NCBI GenBank assembly: GCA_008638375.1
Contig: CM018036.1
Location: forward strand, 5,394,392-5,458,391
Reading direction: 5' to 3'
Source of the DNA: Nyssa sinensis
Taxonomy: Eukaryota; Streptophyta; Magnoliopsida; Cornales; Nyssaceae
Length of the DNA stretch: 64,000 bases
Shown piece after piece: positions 37,623 to 48,700 of the stretch. The notes below the pieces were generated by a model. The model had not been told where the DNA came from, made no database searches, and saw only the letters and a program-made list of their open reading frames with translations. Made by a program: the position numbers and the translations under genes. The first letter of the stretch is position 1, and every line of letters starts with the position of its first letter.

Positions 37623-40600
37623 ATGGCTTCTTCAGAGGTGTCGTTCAAGGGTAACGCCAGAGGAGAGAATTTCTCTTCTGGTTACAACGAGCCGAACGGT
37701 GGTGGAGGAGTGCCTAGGAACACTTCGGAGGCGCCCAAGAGTTATTCAACTGTTTCAGGTGGTGGAAAAGGTAATTCCAGTGGTTTTGGTCAGATTTCCG
37801 GCAGAATTCCGGCGAGTATGAAGTGATCTATTTCATATTCGAGTTTTGACTTGCTTATTTCATTTTATTTTTGTTGCAGTTGATCCAGAAATCGCTCTTT
37901 ATACAGAGCTTTGGCACGCTTGTGCCGGTCCTCTAGTGACTGTGCCTCGCGAAGGCGAGCATGTGTTCTATTTTCCCCAGGGACACATCGAACAGGTTAG
38001 TTTCCGACTCTGGACAAGCATTTTCCGAGTTATCTGTTTTGCAGAATTCAGATTCATCATAATTCCTCGTTTTTATTTCCTCGTGTATAAATATCCGTCT
38101 GCAAATACACACATACATATCACTTATCTACGAACTGTGCTCTTTTTGGCGCCTTATAATTTATTTTATTTGCATTAAAGATGTGTGATCGGTTTTAACA
38201 TTTTTAATTTTTTTTTAGACTTTTTAATTTATTTTTTTTTCCATCTCTGCTTATGAGTTCGTCTAAATCGGCTTATAAACGATGGTTTTGGATTTTGGTT
38301 AGGTTGAGGCATCAACCAATCAGGTGGCTGACCAGGCGATGCCAGTGTATAATCTTCCATCGAAGATTCTATGCCGTGTTATCAACGTTCAATTGAAAGT
38401 ACGTTAAGTGTCCCAACCTGTTGATGGAGTGTGGATTTTGGGTTTCAAGCTTTATGAACGATGATCAAATTTACCTATGGAAAATATTTCTGTAATTTGG
38501 GTTTTAGCTTTGATGATATCTTTGTTGTTATTTGATGCATATGTATAGGCTGAACCAGAAACTGATGAGGTGTTTGCACAAGTGACTTTGCTTCCAATAA
38601 GAGTAAGTTTGCCCTGAAGATCGCAAGTTTTTTTTTCCTGTTTTAATCTCTGGATGCAGAACCACCCCTAACTGTTCGATGGGGTTAACGCCAGGAAGGC
38701 GAGAATACATTGGAGAAGGAAACTGTGCCGCCTCCCCCACCACGCTTTCATGTACATTCTTTTTGTAAGACCTTAACTGCCTCGGATACCAGCACTCATG
38801 GTGGATTCTCAGTGCTGAGACGGCATGCTGATGAATGTCTTCCCCAACTGGTTGGATTCATTCTTCATGCCCTTGTATCTTATGTTTATATGCTTTGTTG
38901 AAATTGGTTTTAATCGGTAGCTTGCCATTTTACAGGACATGTCAAGGCAACCCCCAACCCAGGAGTTGGTGGCCAAGGATTTGCATGGAAATGAATGGCG
39001 TTTCAGGCATATCTTTAGGGGTAATTGCCAAACATACTCTTAATTAGCATCTCTATAAACTTACTGGAATATTACCCGCAATGTTGCATGTGTGTGATGA
39101 TTAAATGTGTAGGTACTGCATAGACCAATTAAACTGATCTTTGGGTGCAATGACATGTTTGCTTCTGTTCCTGGCACTGTGGCATAGGTGATGTATTTTG
39201 AGAATATGAAACAGAAATGACACTATTAGGCAGGATGGGGCAGAGATGCTTCTCCATTTAGCATGTAATCATCTATTTGTGGCTCATGGTGACTGGATGA
39301 TGGATACTTAACCCCCAAAAAAAAAATGGTGACAGGGATGATTGATACTTGAATATTTGAGTTTATTGAGAGGCAATCACGATAGATATGAGATGCAGTT
39401 ATCATGTTTGGTTTTATTGAGTATTAGTGTGTGAGATTTACCTATAAAAAAAAAAAAAAATTTATTTATGCCATTTACTGCATACTCTAGCACTTCAGAG
39501 TTCAGACTGCTTCTTTTAGTCATGGTCAGATGTACAAAATACAAATTTTAGTAAAATGTCTTCTTATCTGCACTGTTTCCTTACATATTTGGTGATGCAC
39601 TACACTTCTTTTATTGTTTAGTTTTGGAAATTCGTTTAACATTGGATTCTGGTTCGCTGGTTTGGTTTTCATGATTTTGGAAATGCCAGGTCAACCGCGG
39701 AGGCACCTGCTTCAGAGTGGTTGGAGCGTCTTTGTGAGCTCCAAAAGGCTCGTTGCTGGGGATGCCTTCATATTTCTAAGGTTTGCAACCATTTCACACT
39801 TTTTAGGCTCCATGTTTGCTAATCTTCACTGACATATGAAATGTGTGTAATGTGTTTTTTTTTTTAGAGGTGAGAATGGGGAACTTCGTGTGGGAGTAAG
39901 ACGTGCCATGAGACAGCAGGGTATCATTCCATCATCTGTCATATCCAGTCACAGCATGCATCTTGGTGTCCTTGCCACAGCTTGGCATGCCTTTACGACA
40001 GGAACAATATTCACGGTCTATTACAAGCCTAGGTGTGTGTTTTATGTTATATATTTACTGTGGTAATGCAATTGGCTTGAAGGAAAAAGTTGGATGGTTT
40101 CAATATTCATGGTCTGGTAAAGCAAGTTATGAAAGTTGTAAGGAGTCCGCTTCCACCTTCTTCCTCCCTTTTTCTTTTTTTTTTCCCCTTCAATTGAGAT
40201 TATGTTTCTGTTTCATTGACTGAAACGCAATTTGGGAGTCATAGACTGTAATTACTCAAATGAAGGGTAGGGTGCTGGTAATCAGACTTCCCATCCGTCT
40301 TTAGAACAGTCATTAACATGTGAACTGTCTGAAAATTGTAGCAGTTAGCTGATATCATGCTTCCATCAATTTTGACTTCAACTGACAAATGATTTTATAA
40401 TTGAATTGATCTATTTTGTAACATGTTTACACGTGTGGTGCCTTCAGATAATCTGATAGCATCTTATGTCTATCATATGTCTATATGTTGCTGAAAGTTG
40501 ATGTGACACTGTTCCTTCCATTTATTTAATGTTTCAGACTGCTAGAGAATCAAACAGTTCTAAGTAGTTAGTTACGTTGTTTAAACAATAATAGCAGCAA

Positions 40601-43065
40601 ATACGAAACTGTGTTTTATCATTTCTAATGCTACTTATATTTTAGCCATGTTACAATTTTTTTGTTACAGGACAAGCCCTGCTGAGTTTATTATTCCATT
40701 TGACCAGTACACTGAGTCCGTCAAGAACAATTACTCCATAGGGATGAGGTTCAAAATGAGATTTGAAGGTGAAGAAGCTCCAGAGCAGAGGTATGGCTAT
40801 TGCACAGTAGTAATTAGTAATTACTGAAGATGACCTACATACTACTTACACCCCCCCCCCCCCTACCAAAAAAAAAAAAAAAGAAAAGAAAAATTTACTG
40901 AGGCTGGCCTATTTTCTTTATTGAAACTCCTGAAAACTAGTTATTTATTGATTTTCTCATGTTATAGAATTTTTGGCTTTATTTATTTATAAATATATTT
41001 ATTCTTTCAAATTATTTAATTTTGTAGGTTTACAGGAACCATAGTTGGGATTGAAGATGCGGATCCCAAGAGGTGGTCAGAATCTAAATGGAGATGTCTT
41101 AAGGTAGTAATTTGTCTTTAATAAATCTGGTGTCATTTAATGGAGCATGCTAAAGGGTTATTTTGCATGCTTGTTTAAGGTGAGATGGGATGAAAATTCT
41201 ACCATTCCTCGCCCAGAGAGAGTCTCACCCTGGAAAATAGAACCTGCTCTGACTCCTCTCGCACTCAATCCCCTTCCAGTGCCCAGACCGAAAAGACCCC
41301 GATCAAACTTGGTGCCCTCATCTCCTGACTCCTCGGTTCTTACTAGGGAAGGTAAAGTCCACCCCTGCATAGTGGACTACATGGATAATTTAATCTTTCT
41401 TCAGTTTGTCATGTAGTATGTAGTGCTGAAACAAGGTATAAAGTATCTTGAATTTAACGTAATTTGGTTTAGGTTCATCTAAGGCTACAGTAGACCCTTC
41501 ACCAGCAAGTGGGTTCTCAAGGGTCTTGCAAGGTCAAGAATTATCGATCTTGAGAGGCACTTTTGCAGAGAGTAATGAGTCAGATTCTATGGAAAAGCCA
41601 AATGTATGGCCACCTCCAATGGATGACGAGAAGATTGACATGATTTCTGCATCACGAAGATATGGATCAGAGAAGTGGTTTTCCTCAGTGAGGCCTGAAT
41701 CGAATATAACAGATCTATTGTCTGGTGTTGGGACTCGATCCAATTCCTCCCATGAGTTCCGTACATCCTCAGTTGATCTTACTGCGGTTGCTGCTAGCTC
41801 AATGAAACTCAATTTACCAGATCAGGAAGGCAAGTTCAATCCTTGGTCCATAATGCCTTCCAGTCTCTCGCTTAATTTGTTGGACTCTGGCAAGAAAACT
41901 CCTGGGCAAGGCAGTGATATACCTTTTCAGACACAAGGGGATGTTAGATATGGTGGTTTTAGCGAGTATTCCATGATACCTGGTCATAGATCTGAGCTTC
42001 AGCAAGGGAATTGGTTTATGCATCCGCCACTTCCATCTTATCTTCAGATGCCTGCTCAGTCAAGAGAGCTAATGCCGAAACCTGTATTGGTACAAAAACA
42101 CGAGGCTGTGAAGCCCAATGATGGGAACTGCAAGCTCTTTGGTATACCCCTCATCAGTAACCCTGCTACAATGCAGCCAGTGCTGTCACATAAAAATACA
42201 ACTGAGTCACCAGGTCATATGCATTTTGTGCCCCCCTCACATGAATCCCGAGCTTATGAATCTGATCAAAGATCTGAACAGTCAAAGGGTTTAAAAGTGG
42301 CTGATAATCCGCTTGATAGTAATGAGCAGGAGAAGCCATTCCAAAATTGTCAGGTGCTTGTTAGAGATCGTCAAGGCAAAGTCCAGGGTGGTTCAAGCCG
42401 GAGTTGTACCAAGGTTTTTCACCTATTTATTTTCATAGTTTTTTGCTTCGTAATGACATAATGGCTTCTGGAAGTTTTAAATGGATTTGTTTAGATAAAT
42501 TGCATTGATTTCAGGTTCATAAGCAGGGGATTGCCCTCGGTAGGTCTGTGGACCTTACTAAATTCAACAACTACAATGAATTGATTGCTGAATTGGATCA
42601 TTTATTTGAATTTCATGGTGAATTAAAGGCTCGCAGTAAAGATTGGATGATTGTATACACTGATGACGAGGGTGATATGATGCTTGTTGGAGATGATCCG
42701 TGGCAGTAAGGACTCCTTGTTGATGTCTTTTATGCGCTTTATTTATCTGGAAAGATGACTTCATTTTCAGCTTGTGTAATTTGGATTTGCATCTCTGATG
42801 TAGTTGAATCATTCACATCCATCCATGAAATAACCTTTCTGTACAAGCCTTTGTAACCGCATTTACTAATTGACACTCTTTTAACAGAGAATTTTGTGGC
42901 ATGGTTCGCAAGATCTTTATATATACCAAGGAAGAGGTCCAGCGGATGAACCCGGGGACCTTGAGTTCAAAGGGTGAGGAAAATTCATCAGTTGCCGAAG
43001 GCATGGAAGCAAAAGAAGTGAAGGATCTGCCGCTCCATTCAGCATCTAGCCCAGAGAATCGTTAG
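37623..43065 (+). CDS. ARF2: Auxin response factor 2 (B3-type transcription repressor)
   Basis: Fourteen coding exons with GT-AG introns: 37623-37815, 37880-37995, 38303-38398, 38549-38602, 38695-38850, 38936-39020, 39690-39780, 39868-40032, 40671-40790, 41028-41103, 41180-41351, 41473-42413, 42515-42705, 42888-43065. They sum to 2634 nt, 877 residues (Arabidopsis ARF2 has 859). It begins [11 protein letters not shown] like Arabidopsis ARF2. The B3 DNA-binding domain is at about 174-275 ([34 protein letters not shown] at 233 on), followed by the ARF ancillary domain to about 385 and a Ser/Pro-rich middle region typical of repressor ARFs. The C-terminal PB1 domain starts at about 756 ([12 protein letters not shown]), with its acidic OPCA motif at 805-816 ([12 protein letters not shown]). 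The nuclear protein binds auxin response elements and pairs with Aux/IAA proteins. Exons 4/5 join as LLPIR-EGEN, slightly shorter than the usual LLPE..QDEN. Confidence 0.97.
41520..41540 (+). promoter_or_regulatory. tasiR-ARF target site in ARF2 exon 12
   Basis: The mRNA stretch GGGTCTTGCAAGGTCAAGAA (41521-41540), coding for VLQGQE, is complementary to the TAS3-derived tasiR-ARF family. From the known tasiR-ARF sequence I count one G:U pair and one mismatch at the 3' end of the small RNA. ARF2, ARF3 and ARF4 are its established targets in land plants, so this transcript is expected to be cut through the miR390-TAS3 pathway. Confidence 0.9.
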
Positions 43066-43610
43066 GCCATTTCACTACCATATCTAGGTAATTTCCCAAA
43101 CGTCCTCCCAGGGCTGTGTATTTGAAATGAATCCAGTAGATTTTTCCCTTCTTTTTCTTGTATAATATAAATAAAAAAAGATATATATGTTCGCATAAAA
43201 TGACCAATGTTGGAAGGCTTGTGACATGGTTGTGCTGAAAAATAACGTGATGCATTTGTAAAACTTCTCAGGTTTTTAGCGTAGGCATTGGAGAAGGCTG
43301 CTATTTACATAGAAATTCCAGGTGAGGGTGGGGGACATTCAAATCGATTGAGATTCATGAATGCCTCCAGCTTTTAGATGGTCAGTGTTTCCTTCAAAAA
43401 TAGATGCAACGATTGATATTCGCAATTTTGGACATGCTGTTGAACCAGTGTTGTATGCCATAATATTTATATATAGATAATATACGTAGCAGTATTTTCA
43501 GCAAGGCAATGGCTGCTGTCGTATTCTCTACCATTCCCAACTTGTACATACTTGATTTACCCCTTCCCGGGTATTGCATGTAAGTAAGACGTTAATACAA
43601 TATGGGTAAT
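43066..43610 (+). other. ARF2 3' untranslated and flanking region
   Basis: Downstream of the TAG stop the sequence is non-coding and fairly AT-rich, with T-rich and TATATAA stretches. The poly(A) site is not fixed; the 3' end is probably within these 550 bp. Confidence 0.4.
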
Positions 43611-44403
43611 GCGACCTTTTGTTGGTTTTCATAGAACTGATCCCTAGATTTTGAGCACCCTCTGTTTATTGATAAAGTATTATACAAGTATTTTGGATGA
43701 GGGGGTTTTATTATTTGGATATTTCTCCAAGAGTTGTAAGATCCTTATCATCCTGAATGTGATGAAATTGAGTTTTGTCAGGTTGGGAAGCAGCTAGCTC
43801 TCTGTATTGGTGCATTTAAATTAGGAAAATGCTTTGAACACTGGTTTAGTTTACCGATGATGTGTGATGAATGTGTTGTATTTTTATTTAAATTTTTAAA
43901 AAAGGAGTTCTGATAGATGATGTCACCATTCCAGTAAACTAATTCAGTGTATTTAACATTACCCTTTAAAAATTATGGTTAATTCACTTAATTACAATGT
44001 TCAAAAAAAGAATGTCTTCTTGAATGGAGCGAGTCAAGTTATAATCCTTGTCATCTTTATTAAAACCGAACAGCTGCTTCGTCGGAAATGTTGCCTGAAT
44101 GTTCACCACATTAACCACCTCAAAAGCAGAGTCCCAAGTTCTCAACTATGGAAGTTCCAGTCACTTCAGCTCCAGCAATCCATTTCTAGAGCTACGCATT
44201 AGTCCATTTCCCCAAGGGTGTCCTAATAATATTCCTTCACCCAACTGTAGGGAGAGTAGACCCTATGTTAGAGAGAAATATATACTGCCGAGTCTTTTTC
44301 AATGAAAATCGTCATGCGTTGAATCAATAAAAGCACTGTAGGGATCTCTATGTGCTGCAGCCCGCAGACAACAAATATTTCATTTTTTTTTAATTATACC
44401 GTT

Positions 44404-44533
44404 TACTTCCAGTTCCACAGAGCTGAGATTGAAAGGGACTTTGCCTCCACCACAAGTTAAGAATCTCAACATCTCCAAGCCTCCAAAATGGAACGAAATA
44501 ATCAAACCCAGTTTTTAGTGTTTTGTTTTTGTT

Positions 44534-44583
<50 letters not shown>

Positions 44584-44760
44584 GGTTACTTCCAGTTCCA
44601 GATAACCGAGATTGAAAAGGACTCTGCCTCCACCACAAGTCAAGAATCTCAACATCTCCAAGTCTCCAAAATGGAACGAAATAATCAAACCCAGTTAGTT
44701 TTTTAGTGTTTGGTTTTTGTTTATATGAAAGAGAGAGGATTAAATATGGATAGAGAATTA
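44404..44760. repeat. Two-copy repeat flanking a (GA)nGn tract
   Basis: The block ACTTCCAGTTCCA, then CTCTGCCTCCACCACAAG (or its variant), then GGAACGAAATAATCAAACCC is present at about 44404-44530 and again at about 44586-44710. A (GA)n run at 44539-44573 followed by 14 G lies between them. Both strands have short open frames through the block, but no frame is open in both copies. Confidence 0.8.
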
Positions 44761-44943
44761 GAAAAACTTGCCGAGAATGAAAATGCCCGGAAATTGATAT
44801 TATAAATCTTCAATTTTGTCATTCATAAAATAATTATAAAAAAAAAAAAGGCTTGACAATGAGCAATATGACTCCATTTACCATTTAAAATAATAATCTT
44901 TAGCATTTGACTCAGAGAGTCGTGAGGGAAAGGGAAAAGGAGT

Positions 44944-44944
44944 C

Positions 44945-44988
<44 letters not shown>

Positions 44989-44989
44989 A
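44944..44989. repeat. Compound (AT)n(GT)n microsatellite
   Basis: An AT dinucleotide run passes directly into a GT run between the ARF2 and ICE1 genes. Confidence 0.95.
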
Positions 44990-45754
44990 AAAAATCAATC
45001 ATAAACAAGCTTGAAATAAATAAATAATGTAAAATATTATAACTCCATATAAAAATATTCTATTCATATGTTCTTATAAAATGTAAGTTTAATAATCCCA
45101 AATTAACACATTAATATTTTAAATAAATAAACAAAAAACACTCTAAAAAATCAGCTAAATATAGTAATATACTTGTCCAAATTTAGCTTTGAATCCTTAA
45201 ATAACCAACTAGTTTGGTGTCTTTTTTTTGTCTTTTTTTCTTTTTCAGCAAATAAAAATAATCATATTACGATCTTACGTACAATAATTTTAATACAATC
45301 CGGATCATATTGGATCGTACCGGATTTGATAAGCATGATAATTGTAGTGTTATTTCTTGCTTGCTTATCATACAATGAGACGTTCATCTGGTTGATGAAT
45401 TTGCTCATCCATTCTCATTCGTAATGCAATCTATGTTGGCACTGCACTGCTGCAGTTAAGCTAAAACCCCAAATTCCTGAGTAACAAATGACAGTAATTA
45501 AAGGATAGATTTATTTTAAAGCTGAAACTGGTTTTCTGTTCTTTCAAAAGCTCAATTAACAGAGAATTTTGCATTCATATAAGCTCACACCTACAATAAA
45601 GCTATAAGCTGGCTGCTAACCACTTAAATTCGCTTGGTTGCACATCCGATCTTTAGGAAAAAGAAAGAGCTTAAAACTGCATGATTGATGCGTTGGATAA
45701 CCAATAACGTTCCATAAATCTTATTCGCAACTCTGATTTGACTGTTGAAGAAAC

Positions 45755-48700
45755 CTATGCGATGCCATGGTAGCCCGCTGAATCCAAGAGTACTGCTTTG
45801 ATTTGCTCGGGATGGATGTCTTGGCCTTCCTTGCATTGCTGAGAATAGAAACACCATAAGTCGTCTTAGATCATCATTTGTAGTCGATAGGACAATTCTA
45901 ATACCTCATAAGGTTATAATCAAACCACCATGAGATTTTTCCTCTTAGCGGTTTACGGGAATCATAATATGATGATGTTCATTCTTGTTAAATTTGAGTT
46001 GTGTCTCAGCTTGTGCGGTTGGGCATATTCAATCAAGGTGGGTGGTGCATCATTATTGTTAAAGACATCGATATTAACAGAGGATTATCTCGTCAGTGGT
46101 CCATATATTTCCTATCTGCCGCATGGGAAATATGGAAGGGTAGAAACAGAAGGGTGTTTGAGAAGGAAAGAAATGCTTTGAACACCATTCTGTATAAATA
46201 TTTTGAAAGCAGCCGATGAATATTTTTTGGCTTTTACTAGCAATGACCTCATTTCTGTGCCCCAGACGCCGATAATGGTGAGTTGGTTGTTCCCCCCTAC
46301 AGGATGGGTGAAACTCAACTCTGATGGTAGATCCAAAGGGAACACAGGCCAGGCCAGTTTCGGCAGTTTTGTGAGGGATGACTCCGGCAAGTGGGTGTTC
46401 AGATTCTGTGGGTTTATTGGAATCAGTACGAGTTTAGTGGCTGAGCTATGGGGCATTCGTGAAGGCCTCAAACTCTTGTCGGAGAGAGGCATCCCGAAAG
46501 TAATGATCAAATCCAACTGCATGAATGCAATCCGCCTGCTAAGGAAGGAATCTTCCAATCCTATGCTCGATGCGCTGGAAGAAGACAGTCTCCTTTATGC
46601 CAGATCCTTTCAAGAATGCAGGTTCAATCACACCTGCTGAGAGGGAACTAGAAGTGCGGCCTATATGGCTAACTTAGGCCATCAAAAGCAAAGAGAGTTG
46701 GTGGTGATGGAGGTTCCCCCAGCTGGGGTGATGTATTGTTTGAAGGTTGATTCCATGTAGGTTGCCTTTGAAAGAGGCAGTTAGCTTGCCTCTGTTTTTT
46801 TATCTTTTCTCGTCTTTCTTTGTTGTTTGCTTTCCAGTTTACCCAAAAAAAAAATAATCAAGGTGGGTGGTGCGGGCACCAGGATTGTGACTCATTTTTC
46901 ACGTGCACAGACGTCGTCACCAAAGGACAGCCCATCTGTTGTCATTGTGTCTGAGAGAGGATACTAGTGGGCCAAGCTGAAGGGGAGTTAGCCCAGGATT
47001 CTTTATGCTTTCATTTACCATTTTTATTCTATTTTAGGATATTTATGTTGGTTGTTATTATCTTTGTTTTGACTCTATCTATTTAGTGCTTATCTTGTAA
47101 AAGGACCTATTTAAGGAACCCCAGTTGGGATTTAAAAATTACTGAATAAGAATCAGATTATATTTCCTATTTTTGGTGTGGATGCCAGAAATTCTCCCTT
47201 AGGTATGGATTCCTAAGGTGGTCCTACATCAGTGGGTAGCCATGAAAATATGCAAACAATAGAACTCAATGGAAGATCAAATGGATGGATGGTGTTAATA
47301 ACAGAATATTTAGAATATAAATGGGGATCTAAAAGATATCCATCAAGAGGAGGTACATAGTTCCTTGGCATGCAGACCGAGTCGAAGAGTAATTCTGTTT
47401 AAAAAGAAATTTACTCCAAGCTTTCAAATTTAAGAATGGTGGGAGAAAGTTACCTCGGCTCGGAAGATATCCAATGCAAACCCATTGAAGCAGCTGATAA
47501 CAGCTTGTTGTACATCTAGCCCAAGGTTATCTAGAGCCCTCATAGTTGAGAGCAAGAGACCTGGTCTGCGGCCACAAAACATGTGGATATTTACAGCTCT
47601 TCCTTCTCTTAGTCTCACTTCAACCTAGAAACAGCAAAACAGGCAATTGTCATTTTGAAAGTTATCTTATAGACAAAGTTTTCAATAAACAGCATCTCTT
47701 ATCCCAACTGTAATACCACCATGAAATAAATTATTCAACTTAAATTAACAGGGGCAAAAATGAAGTGCTTGTGGCTAGAAGAATGAATGTTTTTACCCTT
47801 GCAGGTTGTCCATTTGGGCTTGGCAAGGAACTTGGGTTGAGTTCTTCCTTGATATGGCAGGGCAGGGCAGGTGGGGTGGGTGTCAAAGGATAGAAGCTTG
47901 TGGTAGGTGTCAATGAAGAGCTAGGAGGAGTCGACTCCAGTTCATTGTGGAGGTCATTGATCTTCTGCAGAAGTTCCTTCAAGTACTCAACCGCATCACC
48001 GAGAATCGAAGCCCTATCCATCTGTCAGCACAAGAGAGGAATATGACCCACACCATACCATTTTGAAAGGGTAGAGCTAAAAAAATTTCAAAGCTTCAAA
48101 AGCATCTCACTAGTAGCTTCAACTGAACGGTAGCATAATCTGTATGTCTAACTCACCTCAGATGTTGATTAAAAAAAACTTCATCAAGTCATGCAATTAG
48201 AAGTTGCAAAGAAATACAAAAGAATAGAATTTTTTTATCTGCAGTTGGTTTTCAAAATTTTAAAGAATACTTTTGAACCTCAACCTCTTATTCTCATAAA
48301 ATTTTTTAACCTAGTACAAGTAACAACAATCTGAGTCAACTGTTAGTCTATTCCAACAATTATTTCCATACTGGAGGTACAACATTCTTTAGTCCTCCAC
48401 AAGGTTTTTCAAGACTTAATTCTCAAGTTGCAGCAGTATGTGTCCCGAGTAAATATAAGTCTCTTAAATTCTTAGCTACTTCAGTTTTCTCATAAATGAA
48501 AACAAAGTTTGATTAAAAAGCCAAAGCCTATATCCCACAAAACGTAGATAGCTAGAATTTTGAAAATTTAACCAGAAGGCACCAACTTTTCTGGCATTTT
48601 CATTTAATCTTTATTACATTTGAACAATTTTTTGCAGTTGTTTTCAGTTAACTATTAGAGAACAAATTATATGGCTTAGATTTGTTTCAGAGTGTATTCC

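Noticed and set aside
44040..44300. Possible coding remnant on the minus strand between ARF2 and ICE1
   Set aside because: A frame containing GHPWGNGLMRSSRNG looks protein-like but has stop codons within 30 codons and no identifiable family, so it was not listed as a pseudogene.
46112..46558. 148-codon minus-strand open frame in ICE1 intron 3
   Set aside because: It is the antisense shadow of the LINE RNase H frame.
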